This document shows positions 6,840 to 14,978 of a stretch of DNA of 18,751 nucleotides, piece after piece (position 1 is the stretch's first letter; the number at the start of each line of letters is the position of its first letter). A model generated the notes under the pieces. It saw nothing but the letters and a program-made list of their open reading frames with translations. It had not been told where the DNA came from and did no database searches. Source of the stretch: an uncultured Clostridia bacterium (lineage in GTDB: Bacteria > Bacillota > Clostridia > UBA1381); contig CAJTUY010000039.1 in the NCBI GenBank assembly GCA_910579415.1, positions 1 to 18,751 of the forward strand, written 5' to 3'. Both the position numbers and the translations under genes were made by a program.

Positions 6840-6868
6840 ATTATATGCTATTTTTTATAAGAAGTCAA
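6840..6868 (-). promoter_or_regulatory. promoter of the antitoxin RNA / ToxN operon
   Basis: Minus strand: TTGACT -35 (6863-6868), exactly 17 bp, then a perfect TATAAT -10 (6840-6845). It starts 13 nt past the stop codon of the surface protein gene. It is the strongest promoter match in the window, fitting the need for abundant antitoxin RNA. Confidence 0.9.
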
Positions 6869-6880
6869 TAGCAGATACAA

Positions 6881-9800
6881 TTATTTTACCCAAGTTTCAG
6901 TTTTATCCAAAGAAGTGGCTTTATGAGCATTCGCCGCTTCATTTATCTCGAAAAAGTACCACTTACTGCTGTCTGTTACATCTGTAAAGCGATTGAGTTT
7001 TGTAAAGTTATCTTTTACAAATTCCTTGTCCGCTGTTCTGCCCGTTGCACGGTTTACCACTGTAACAACCTCGGCGCGCGTAATCTTGTTATCACCTCGG
7101 AATGAGCCATCACTGTATCCGTTGAGCCAGCCGATATTTTTAGCGTATGCAATATCGTCATACGCCCAATATTTCTTGCTTACATCAGTATATTTTACTG
7201 TGTAGCCGCCTTTTTTAACCTCATTGAACTGCGAATAATAGCGTACCGACATAGCGACAAATTCTGCTCTTGTAACAGGCGCGTCAGGCTTGAATGTACC
7301 GTCATTGTATCCCTCAATCACCTTGTATTTTGCAAGATAGCCGATATAGTCCGCATACCAACCATTTTTGTCAATATCAGCAAATGACGATTTACCGCTT
7401 ATCTTTTCGCCTTTTTCCTCTGCGATAAGTCTTGCGAATATAGCCGCCGCTTCTGCTCTTGACATATCGCCATCGGGAAGGAATGTACCGTCGGGATAAC
7501 CTACGATATATGCTTTATGCACCGACAGCGGCATAATAAGCTGTCCGTTTGCGTCTGTCTTACCATTTACGGAATTGTCCTTGTCTTTGAGAGTAACATC
7601 AATATTTGCTTTTGTCTTGCCCTTGTTGTCGGTTACGGTAATTGTGTAATAATTATCGTCAAGCGTTTTTCCGTTCGGGAGCGTCAAAGTGATTTTATCG
7701 TCCTTTACGGTCTTATTGACATTTACGGTCTTTCCGTCCTTGTCGGTTACTTTTACGGTATATGACGGTTTTACATATCCGCCACCGCCGCCGCTTCCTC
7801 CGGAAGAAGAACCGCCGCCACCGCCATTGCTTGTTGTGGTCTTGACGGGTACGGTAATTTTACCGTTTGCGTCCGTTGTCTTTGTCGCGGTCTTTGCGTT
7901 CTTGTCGGTTACGGTTACGCTCATATCCTTAACAGGCTGTGCGTCCGTGTCGCTTACTGTTACGGTAATCTGATTTGCTGTATCAAGTACATTTCCATCG
8001 GGGAGCGCAACGCTGATTTTACCGTCCTTTACTCTTACAACGGCATTTTCAATCTTGACTTTTGTATCCTCGACAACGATATTATATATCTTTCCGTCCT
8101 CAATTACCTGTGCGTATCCGTTTTGGTCTGTAATATCCGTGTCGGAAACAGGCACAACCGCAATACCATTGCTGTTCGTCATATCCGAAGCGGTATTTTT
8201 AGCCGCGTCTGTTACGGTTACGGTGATACCCTTAATCGGTGTTTCGTCATTATCGTTTACCACCTTAACATTTATCTTGTTTTCGGGATTGAGCGTCTTG
8301 TTTGTCGGCAATTCGATTTCAAGATTACCATTTTCAAGCAGCTTTACAAGTCCAAACTCGGTAATTACACCGTCATTATCCCATACGAATACCTTGTACT
8401 TATAATTCTTATTCTGTACTACCGCGCCATCGCCGATATTCGGAGTAGGAGTAGGCTCTGTCGGCTTTTCCGTTTCTGTCGGCTTATCAGTCGGCGCGGG
8501 TGTTTCCGTTCCGCTTGGCTTTTCTGTTTCGCTCGGCTTCTCTGTTTCATCAGGCTTGTCGCTCGGTTCGGGAGTAGGTGTAGTTTCAATTCCCGGCAAT
8601 GGCGTAGCTTCTGTATCAGGTTCGGGAGTAGGAGTAGGCTTTGATATAGGTGCTTCACTGAGTGGCGGTACAATAACAATTCCGTCCTCGTCCGTAATTT
8701 CTGTACGAATAGCACTTCCGTCCTTGTTATATACTGTTACTTTCCAATCCTCGACAGGTGTTCCGTCTGCCTTTGTTACCTTAACGGTAGTACGGTTATA
8801 GTAATCAATCACCTTTCCATCGGGCAAGCAGACAAGTACAGCGTTATCCTCCGCAACAAGAGTTATAAGGGCATTTTCGATAAAGCCTTGCTCGTCTGAT
8901 ACCACAACGGTATAGTCATAGATTTTATCGTCTTTGATTTCTCCAACGTCTGCATTTCCCTTATCGTCTGTAATGTCGGTATTTGACATAGGGAGCGTGA
9001 TTTGACCCTTGATATTTGTATATCCGTTTTCAATATGGTCTGTATCGCCTATAACCTGTACTCTTAAACCGCTGACAGCTTCGCCCTTTTCGGTTACAAC
9101 GGTAATAGTTACGCGGTTATCCTTGTTAAAGGCTGTATCTGTCGGGAGTTTAACATCAATAGAATAGTTATCGCCGACAACTACATCACAATTCGGGATA
9201 AGCTCGCCGTTTTTATCGGTAGCAATTACAACATAGGTCTTGTCATTATCCGCAACAGTACCGTTTGTACTGCCTGTTGACGAATTTGTATTAGGTACTG
9301 CAAGCTGACCGTTTGCGTCCGTTCTGCCTGTTGCCGCGTTATTTGCCGCGTCTGCAATAAAGATATTTATATCTGTTGCAGGCTCTTGTGTTTCGGTATA
9401 TGTTACCGTGATTGTCGTTATATCCTCTGCCGACAGTAAACGTCCATCGGGGAGTTTGATTGTGAGGTTATCGTTTGTGTCAATGCTGATTTCGCTGTTG
9501 AAAATCGGCTTATTGTCCTTATCGGTAATGAGAATGTTATAATCTCCAACCTTTGAATGACCGTCCTCATCGGAATTATCATTGTCGGGGAGCTTCGGAA
9601 TTTCGGCTGTGTTTATAACCGTACCGCAAACAGTACATTCAATGTGCTTTTCGCCGCTGTGTTCGATTGTAGCGGGTGTGTCGATTATCCAATCGGACAA
9701 CTTGTGTCCTGTTGCTTCAATGTAATCTGACTTGTGTGCTTCGCCGCAGTCCGTACAAGTGTATGTTGTATATCCGAGTTCCGTGCAAGTCGGGGCAATC

Positions 9801-12052
9801 ACCGTTTCTGAATAGCTGTGTCCCTTTGCGTCCGTATAATCTGCAATATATGAATTTCCGCAGTCATCACAAGTATATGTCGTATATCCCATTTCCGTAC
9901 AAGTCGGCGCAGTTATAACGGAAATATATTTATGCTCTGTCGGCTCTTGCTCATCGCCTATATATTCCTTGCCGCAGTCGGGGCAAGTATAGATTGTATA
10001 TCCCTGTGATGTACAAGTCGGCTCTATGGTCTGCTTATTGTAGTTATGTGGTAATACGTCTGTATAGTCGCTTACATAGCTATCTTCGCAATCAGCGCAG
10101 GTGTATGTTGTATATCCCATTTCCGTACAAGTCGGGGACGTTACAGACGCAATATATTTATGTGCAGTTTTGTCTGTATAATCGCTTACATAACTATCTC
10201 CGCAATCTGAACAGGTGAATGTTGTATATCCCATAGCTGTGCAAGTCGGCGCGGTTATATCCGCACTGTACTTATGAGCGATTTTATCCGTGTAATCGCC
10301 GATATACGAATGGTCGCAATTATCACAATTATATGTCGTGTATCCCATAGCGGTACAAGTCGGCTCTGTTACTGTTCCTGAATATGTGTGTCCTGTCGGC
10401 AATTCCAAAATTGCACCGCAGCTTTCGCACATTTGCGGTGTTGTGCAAGTAGCCGCTTCGCCCGGTGTATGACCTGTTGCGCTGACAGCCTTTATCATCT
10501 TTTCGTCACAATGTTTACAGTTATATTCCATAACACCCTCACCCTCGCAAGTCGAATGAGTTACAGTATGTCCGCTGTCCCATTTATGACCGCGCGGCTC
10601 GGTGTAGTCGCTTACATAGGTATCATCACAATTTCTGCACTTGTATGTTGTAAAGCCTTTTGTTTTGCAAGTCGGCGCGGTTACTGTCGGTCTGTAATCG
10701 TGTCTTGCAAGCGGCGTTAAGTCTGTAATGTACTTGTAGCCGCAGTCAATACAAATATGCTCTGTGTATCCGTTTACCGTACAGGTAGCCGCAACTGTAT
10801 TTGTCTGATACTTATGGTCTGTCATTGACGTATTTTCAGTGTAATAGCTTCCGCACTTCGTACACGAATGTAATTCCAAACCGCCCTGCTGACAGCTTGC
10901 GTTACGAATTACAACAGTATTATAATCGTGTCCTGCTGACGGTGTATAGTTTGTTTTCTGCAATGCTCCGCACTCGGCGCATTGGAAACGGTCATAGCCT
11001 AATTCCGTACAGGTGGGGCGCACTGTTTCAAGATAACGGTAATCGTGGGTATGTACGCCGTTTGTATTAGACGGTGGATTGTCGGCTAAAAGCCATACAT
11101 AGCTAACGCCGTTTTCCGTCATACTCTCGCCGCCGTAGCTGTAATCAATCTCATAATATACGGGATAATATCCCTCGTCCGTATAATTCGGCGCGGAAGT
11201 CTTATTGCACTTATTCGCTTCTGTACCATAACGGATAGAAGTATGCACACCGCTTTCCGATAAGTCGCTGACTGTTACTGTATGCGCTTTTCCGTCAACC
11301 TTGCCGTAATAACTCTGTACAACCGACTTTGCAGCCGCATATTCGTTTTTCTTATAGCCGCAGTCCTCGCAGTCCGCTGTAATATGAAAACGCTGATTTC
11401 CTAATTCACCGTCTACATTTTCGGTAAAATCGTGATTTTCCTGTTTTGAAGTCGCGCGGGTATATGTGCCTTTACAAAACTGACAATACTTGCCCTTTTT
11501 CAGTTTTGTTGTATGCGTTTTGCTGTTGTAGGGCGTATATTCCGTATTATCAAAATCTAAAAAGAAATTACTATCACACGGATTAAGGCTATATACGTCT
11601 TTTCCGCACGAATATGCGTTAATTCCGTCAACGGAATTTATTGTGCCGCAGTTTTGACAAACAGATTTCGTGTAATGATACCCTGTATAGAAAGCGTCAA
11701 CGCCCGGCGTTCCATCATCGGTGTTGCCTTTGCCGTTACCGTCTATCAGCGTACCATCGGAATAATATACACCACGGTTTAAGGCGGTTTCGCCTGTGCG
11801 CGTATATTCGGGTACGCGGTATGAAATATTACCTGTTGGCATATCGCATACGGGGCAGAACATAGTTCCCGTGGTTACTGTCGCATTTATATCAAACTCG
11901 CTTGTGCGTCCGTTCGCTTCAATCCATACATCGGCAGGGTCTACATAATCGTTTGACTGTGCCGCAAAGCTGACCGAGGGAATAAGGCTCATAGCCATTC
12001 CTGCCGCCATTACGCTTGATAAAATTCTCTTGAGTCTGTTCTTTATATTCAT
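6881..12052 (-). CDS. giant secreted surface protein with Cys-repeat, Ig-like and SLH domains
   Basis: A 1,723-residue protein. The ATG at 12052 is chosen because GGAGG lies eight nt upstream; an in-frame ATG at 12067 overlaps that site. Order of parts: signal peptide (NRLKRILSSVMAAGMAMS...VSFA) in the first ~35 residues; a Cys-rich N-terminal region; about 13 units of ~38 residues (roughly residues 330-820) of the form H-x-Y...PTC...GYTTYTC-x-x-C...DYTD, putatively metal-binding; six ~85-100-residue beta-rich repeats with LPDG and TDANG turns (about 835-1510), split by a Pro/Thr/Glu linker (~1135-1207) and a Gly/Ser linker; and three C-terminal S-layer-homology repeats (from ~1515) with GYPDGTF, GYNDGTF and GYSDGSF motifs that attach to cell-wall polymers. 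It probably acts outside the cell as an adhesin or surface coat. It lies between pcfB and virD4, where transfer elements normally have no gene. Confidence 0.93.
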   Translation of the reverse strand: MNIKNRLKRILSSVMAAGMAMSLIPSVSFAAQSNDYVDPADVWIEANGRTSEFDINATVTTGTMFCPVCDMPTGNISYRVPEYTRTGETALNRGVYYSDGTLIDGNGKGNTDDGTPGVDAFYTGYHYTKSVCQNCGTINSVDGINAYSCGKDVYSLNPCDSNFFLDFDNTEYTPYNSKTHTTKLKKGKYCQFCKGTYTRATSKQENHDFTENVDGELGNQRFHITADCEDCGYKKNEYAAAKSVVQSYYGKVDGKAHTVTVSDLSESGVHTSIRYGTEANKCNKTSAPNYTDEGYYPVYYEIDYSYGGESMTENGVSYVWLLADNPPSNTNGVHTHDYRYLETVRPTCTELGYDRFQCAECGALQKTNYTPSAGHDYNTVVIRNASCQQGGLELHSCTKCGSYYTENTSMTDHKYQTNTVAATCTVNGYTEHICIDCGYKYITDLTPLARHDYRPTVTAPTCKTKGFTTYKCRNCDDTYVSDYTEPRGHKWDSGHTVTHSTCEGEGVMEYNCKHCDEKMIKAVSATGHTPGEAATCTTPQMCESCGAILELPTGHTYSGTVTEPTCTAMGYTTYNCDNCDHSYIGDYTDKIAHKYSADITAPTCTAMGYTTFTCSDCGDSYVSDYTDKTAHKYIASVTSPTCTEMGYTTYTCADCEDSYVSDYTDVLPHNYNKQTIEPTCTSQGYTIYTCPDCGKEYIGDEQEPTEHKYISVITAPTCTEMGYTTYTCDDCGNSYIADYTDAKGHSYSETVIAPTCTELGYTTYTCTDCGEAHKSDYIEATGHKLSDWIIDTPATIEHSGEKHIECTVCGTVINTAEIPKLPDNDNSDEDGHSKVGDYNILITDKDNKPIFNSEISIDTNDNLTIKLPDGRLLSAEDITTITVTYTETQEPATDINIFIADAANNAATGRTDANGQLAVPNTNSSTGSTNGTVADNDKTYVVIATDKNGELIPNCDVVVGDNYSIDVKLPTDTAFNKDNRVTITVVTEKGEAVSGLRVQVIGDTDHIENGYTNIKGQITLPMSNTDITDDKGNADVGEIKDDKIYDYTVVVSDEQGFIENALITLVAEDNAVLVCLPDGKVIDYYNRTTVKVTKADGTPVEDWKVTVYNKDGSAIRTEITDEDGIVIVPPLSEAPISKPTPTPEPDTEATPLPGIETTPTPEPSDKPDETEKPSETEKPSGTETPAPTDKPTETEKPTEPTPTPNIGDGAVVQNKNYKYKVFVWDNDGVITEFGLVKLLENGNLEIELPTNKTLNPENKINVKVVNDNDETPIKGITVTVTDAAKNTASDMTNSNGIAVVPVSDTDITDQNGYAQVIEDGKIYNIVVEDTKVKIENAVVRVKDGKISVALPDGNVLDTANQITVTVSDTDAQPVKDMSVTVTDKNAKTATKTTDANGKITVPVKTTTSNGGGGGSSSGGSGGGGGYVKPSYTVKVTDKDGKTVNVNKTVKDDKITLTLPNGKTLDDNYYTITVTDNKGKTKANIDVTLKDKDNSVNGKTDANGQLIMPLSVHKAYIVGYPDGTFLPDGDMSRAEAAAIFARLIAEEKGEKISGKSSFADIDKNGWYADYIGYLAKYKVIEGYNDGTFKPDAPVTRAEFVAMSVRYYSQFNEVKKGGYTVKYTDVSKKYWAYDDIAYAKNIGWLNGYSDGSFRGDNKITRAEVVTVVNRATGRTADKEFVKDNFTKLNRFTDVTDSSKWYFFEINEAANAHKATSLDKTETWVK
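9707..10390 (-). repeat. six tandem 114-nt units in the surface protein gene
   Basis: The six central Cys-repeat units are exactly 114 nt each: a TATCC marker recurs at 9771, 9885, 9999, 10113, 10227 and 10341. Each encodes 38 residues from His to the next His. Flanking units at 10391-11060 and 9590-9706 are more diverged and vary in length, so the regular block looks recently expanded. Confidence 0.92.
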
Positions 12053-12097
12053 TTTTGAATCCTCCATAAATTATATAGTTTTGTTTATTACTCGTAT

Positions 12098-12125
12098 AAA
12101 AAAATCGTCTTAAATAAAAGATGAT
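12098..12125 (-). terminator. intrinsic terminator after pcfB
   Basis: Minus strand: an 8-bp stem ATCATCTT/AAGACGAT (one G-U pair, 6-nt loop) followed by seven T residues, 31 nt after the pcfB stop. The 104-nt gap between pcfB and the surface protein gene otherwise holds only AT-rich sequence. Confidence 0.82.
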
Positions 12126-12156
12126 ACATCAATTCTATGAATACAGCACATTGTAG

Positions 12157-12801
12157 TTATCGCTCCTTTTTAATTTTGGGTACAGTATGCATATTCTGAC
12201 GGACAGGCGCGCGTCCTGCCTGTTTCTTTGCCTGCTGTGCCTTTATATCGTTTATTTGCCTTTTTACGGACGGTTTAGAATTGCTGTCCGTTCGCTCCGT
12301 ATCCCCGCGCTTTGTATATCTGCCGCCTGACGGATTTTCGTTCGCGCGGGGTGTTGAGTTTTTTGACTGTGCCTTATCCTTATCATTCGTCGTTTCCGAG
12401 TTTTCAGGTTCGTCCTGTTTATTTATGACAGGCGCGGCATAACCCATTTTTTCCATAATGTAGTTCAGTTTTGTTACGTCGTCCTGTTTTGCGATAATAT
12501 CACAAAGTCCCGTATCATTTGTTTTATCTGATACTGCCGTGAACAGTACGCCGTATTTCTTGGCTTCTGACTGAAAATTTTTTAGGTCATCTTCCTTAAT
12601 CTGCATAATACATAACGGTTTTTCCGCTTTAAGCAGATTTTTAAGATTTGTCTTGCCTTGCAGTTTGTTATCCTCTTTGACAAGCGCAATTATGATTGCG
12701 GCAAGATTTTTTGCACCGAGCGCCATCAGCTTCACGCTTTCCTCTGTAACCTGTATAGCTTCCTTTGCCATTAAATCAGCGACTTCTCCGCTTGTGTTCA
12801 T
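12157..12801 (-). CDS. PcfB-like DUF3801 protein, relaxosome accessory
   Basis: A 214-residue protein. Residues 1-125 match the PcfB/DUF3801 family: EVADLMAKEAIQVTEESVKL, then GAKNLAAIIIALVKEDNK and LKAEKPLCIMQIKEDDLKNF with a YGVLFTAVSDK strand. In pCF10, PcfB helps dock the relaxosome onto the VirD4-like coupling protein, and the gene normally lies between relaxase and virD4. The last ~90 residues are polar and basic (many Lys, Arg, Ser, Asn), probably disordered, ending in KIKKER. ATG at 12801 with AGGAGG nine nt upstream, overlapping the end of the relaxase gene by 26 nt. Its usual partner virD4 is displaced 6.5 kb downstream by cargo. Confidence 0.88.
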   Translation of the reverse strand: MNTSGEVADLMAKEAIQVTEESVKLMALGAKNLAAIIIALVKEDNKLQGKTNLKNLLKAEKPLCIMQIKEDDLKNFQSEAKKYGVLFTAVSDKTNDTGLCDIIAKQDDVTKLNYIMEKMGYAAPVINKQDEPENSETTNDKDKAQSKNSTPRANENPSGGRYTKRGDTERTDSNSKPSVKRQINDIKAQQAKKQAGRAPVRQNMHTVPKIKKER

Positions 12802-14122
12802 TGTCTGTAACCTCCTTTTGATTTTCTATTGCTTGTGTCTGTAATTCTTGTGCCTGATTATACTTTTCTTTGATGCGGTCTGCGTCTGTAAATATTGCCT
12901 TGCACATTCTGACATCTGCACGGCAGACCTTGAGCGCATCATTGATTTTTGAAATCTGCTGTGAGATTTTTTCCGGCTCATCTGTGTACTTCCTTTCATA
13001 ATATAGAATTGTTCTGTTCTCCGTTAAATCCTCAATCTGCTGTTCCTGCGCGGTCTGATATTCCCGTAACTGTTCGGCGGTTTCTATTCCGTGAGCGTAT
13101 AAAAACTTAAACTGCTTCTGATAGCGTTCAAACCTGACAATTTCATCACGCATAAAAAATGACACCCTCTGCGGTGTCTGCTTCTTACGGATTTTCTTAA
13201 ACAAGTACAGATAATGGAAGTACAAGGCTTGAAAGCCTTTGAGTTTTTTTCGGGGTACTGTTTTAAGATTTCCGTTATATTTATATATTTTTCTGCGCTG
13301 TGATGGCGGCATAGTACGGATACCGTTCCGCTCCGCTATGATACGCTCTTGTATAGCCGCTTCTGTATATTCCGCACCGAGCTTGTCAAGCCTTATCGGT
13401 CTTTTGCCAAACGGAGGAATGATAGACGTGTACTTTATATTCTCACCCTTGCGGTGTATCACATATCCGCGCTCTTTCAGTTCTTTCCAAAAGATTTGCA
13501 TAGTGTATGATGACTTTATAACCTCGTCAAGTTCTTCTCGTACCTGACCGCGTATTGTCGGCTTACCCTCATTCAAGGCTTTCCACTCCGCATAGTGCAT
13601 ACCCTTATGCTGCGGATTGTCTATGACGGACAATTCGTTTTCCCTGCATAGCCTGTCTGAAATTTTACGAATTTCATTATAGTAGCTTTGTGGAGTTGAG
13701 CGGAATTTGCTGCCGTCTAAAAACGATACGGAATTTACAACTATATGATTGTGTAAATGTTGGCGGTCAAGGTGCGTTCCTATAACCACCTCGAATCTAT
13801 CCCCAAAACATTCCTTTGCAAATTGTACTCCGATACTGTGTGCAAGTTCGGGTGTTACTTCGCCCGGCTTAAAGGCTTGTATATAGTGATAAGCAAGGAC
13901 TTTATCCTCTTTACCATATTTACGCTTTGTAGCTGTCATTTCATCAAATGCGGTTTCAACCGTAGTACAGTTTACAACGCTTTCAAACAAACTCTGTTCT
14001 GTCTTGTCGGGATTGGCAGCATATCCAATTAGTTTTTCAAGTGAGGTTTTTTCCTCATTAGCCGCATAGTTTACTGCACGATGTAATTTATTACGCACTG
14101 CATACACTTTTGTAATTGCCAT
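12776..14122 (-). CDS. MOBP-type relaxase (MobA/VirD2 family)
   Basis: A 448-residue relaxase that would nick oriT and pilot the transferred strand. The three-histidine metal site is H-L-D-R-Q-H-L-H-N-H (His117, His122, His124, His126). Candidate nucleophile tyrosines lie in the paired motifs NYAANEEKT (Tyr19) and GYAANPDKT (Tyr34), the second being the usual x-NP-x-KT motif of the Tn1549 relaxase group. The LAYHYIQAFKPGEVTPE segment (76-92) is also characteristic. The C-terminal ~150 residues are charged, helical and probably coiled-coil. Start and mobC stop overlap in TGATG, so the two are translationally coupled. Confidence 0.94.
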   Translation of the reverse strand: MAITKVYAVRNKLHRAVNYAANEEKTSLEKLIGYAANPDKTEQSLFESVVNCTTVETAFDEMTATKRKYGKEDKVLAYHYIQAFKPGEVTPELAHSIGVQFAKECFGDRFEVVIGTHLDRQHLHNHIVVNSVSFLDGSKFRSTPQSYYNEIRKISDRLCRENELSVIDNPQHKGMHYAEWKALNEGKPTIRGQVREELDEVIKSSYTMQIFWKELKERGYVIHRKGENIKYTSIIPPFGKRPIRLDKLGAEYTEAAIQERIIAERNGIRTMPPSQRRKIYKYNGNLKTVPRKKLKGFQALYFHYLYLFKKIRKKQTPQRVSFFMRDEIVRFERYQKQFKFLYAHGIETAEQLREYQTAQEQQIEDLTENRTILYYERKYTDEPEKISQQISKINDALKVCRADVRMCKAIFTDADRIKEKYNQAQELQTQAIENQKEVTDNEHKRRSR

Positions 14123-14415
14123 CAGTTTTTAACTTCACGGTATATCTCGCCGAGCAGACGCATTATTTCTTCAAGCTGTGATTGATTTACACGGTTTTCC
14201 GAATTTACCTTTTTAGCAATCTGATTTATGTTATTGCCGATATAGTTTACTTCCCGTATGAGATTTACAATATTATCCGGCGGGCGCGGAGTTATATCCG
14301 CGCCCATAATCAGTTTTCGGATAAACGGCTCCATCTTCAAGCCTGCATTAGCCGCCTGACGTTTTAAGTGTTTATGCTCTCTTTCGGTCAATCGTACTGA
14401 CATTTTAATTGCCAT
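14122..14415 (-). CDS. mobC: MobC-like relaxosome accessory protein
   Basis: A 97-residue protein with an N-terminal ribbon-helix-helix-like segment (KMSVRLTEREHKHLKRQAANAG) and the MobC core: FIRKLIMGADITPRPP, then an NLIREVNYIGNNINQIAKKVNS motif (residues ~47-70) that is diagnostic of the bacterial mobilisation MobC family. Family members bind oriT and help the relaxase open the nick region. The ATG at 14415 has GAGGTGA upstream. It directly follows the hairpin-rich candidate oriT and overlaps the relaxase start by one base. Confidence 0.92.
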   Translation of the reverse strand: MAIKMSVRLTEREHKHLKRQAANAGLKMEPFIRKLIMGADITPRPPDNIVNLIREVNYIGNNINQIAKKVNSENRVNQSQLEEIMRLLGEIYREVKN

Positions 14416-14532
14416 ATGAAATCACCTCTTTTTGTGCCGATAGTCTTGGGGTTTTAGGGGCGAAGCCACTAACAAGCTGCATTTTGACGGCAAAATGCTA
14501 TGCTTGCCCGTACCAAAGGCAAAGCCTTTGTA
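14416..14532. other. candidate oriT region with two hairpins
   Basis: This 117-nt non-coding gap lies immediately upstream of mobC and relaxase, where Tn1549-like elements keep oriT. It holds a long interrupted hairpin, CAAGC-GCATTTTG / CAAAATGC-GCTTG (14473-14506), and a second, CAAAGGC/GCCTTTG (14514-14530). A TGGCTTCGCCCC stretch follows on the minus strand between the hairpins and mobC. The nick site itself cannot be identified by eye. Confidence 0.6.
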
Positions 14533-14793
14533 TCATATTACTGACTTATACGGGGGTTTGCTTGTGTCCACAATATCAAAGCCGCCATTCTCTCTGATTG
14601 CCATATATTCAGCCGTATCATTTTTGTTCACTGAACGGCAAGAGAAATGAACACATTCCGTACTTTCCGTGTTTGTGTCAATTATATTGGTATTAAAATA
14701 AGTATGCATTATAAAGTCTATCGCTTCCTGTGCCGTGTGTGCCTTTACATTAAAGGCTTTACTTGCCATTATTTCTATTTTGTAATTCTGCAT
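14533..14793 (-). CDS. DpnD/PcfM-like small protein
   Basis: An 86-residue protein whose first half, YKIEIMASKAFNVKAHTAQE followed by AIDFIMHTYFNTNIID, has the beta-strand, 'V-x-A-x-T-x-x-E-A' turn and helix pattern of the DpnD/PcfM-like family found in mobile elements and pheromone plasmids. No function is assigned to that family. The ATG at 14793 has AAGGAG six nt upstream, and the stop abuts the candidate oriT. A family assignment by eye is tentative for so short a protein; it could also be a lineage-specific element gene. Confidence 0.6.
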   Translation of the reverse strand: MQNYKIEIMASKAFNVKAHTAQEAIDFIMHTYFNTNIIDTNTESTECVHFSCRSVNKNDTAEYMAIRENGGFDIVDTSKPPYKSVI

Positions 14794-14836
14794 TTTAATC
14801 TCCTTATACCATTTTGTATATTTTTAATATCAGTCT

Positions 14837-14963
14837 TGACATCATTTCACCTGAATTTGACAGCACGAATTTTGCCTTAAATTTTGATTAAATCAAATTA
14901 TAGTGTTTTGCTTTCGTCTTGCTGTCGCTTCGGGTTGATTTGATGTCATTTCTGACATCAAAT
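14837..14963. repeat. TGACATCA-type inverted repeat cluster between parR and the DpnD-like gene
   Basis: The 185-nt gap 14794-14978 holds an 11-bp perfect inverted repeat (14938-14948 / 14953-14963, core TGATGTCA/TGACATCA, 4-nt loop) and a further TGACATCA at 14837-14844. There is no T-tract after the hairpin, so it may be an operator or ParR-type binding site rather than a terminator. Confidence 0.5.
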
Positions 14964-14978
14964 GCGTATTTTCATATA

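Noticed and set aside
8123..8644. 173-codon plus-strand ORF opposite the surface protein gene
   Set aside because: It is antisense to a repetitive coding region with few stops; no domain or ribosome site supports it.
8419..8715. 98-codon minus-strand ORF in another frame
   Set aside because: It is a frame-shifted reading of the Pro/Thr/Glu linker of the surface protein.
9707..10390. Regular repeats that could suggest a CRISPR array
   Set aside because: Units are contiguous, 114 nt long, encode protein in frame and have no unique spacers.
12070..12075. TATAAT box before the surface protein gene
   Set aside because: A transcript from it would begin inside the GGAGG ribosome site, and no -35 is evident.
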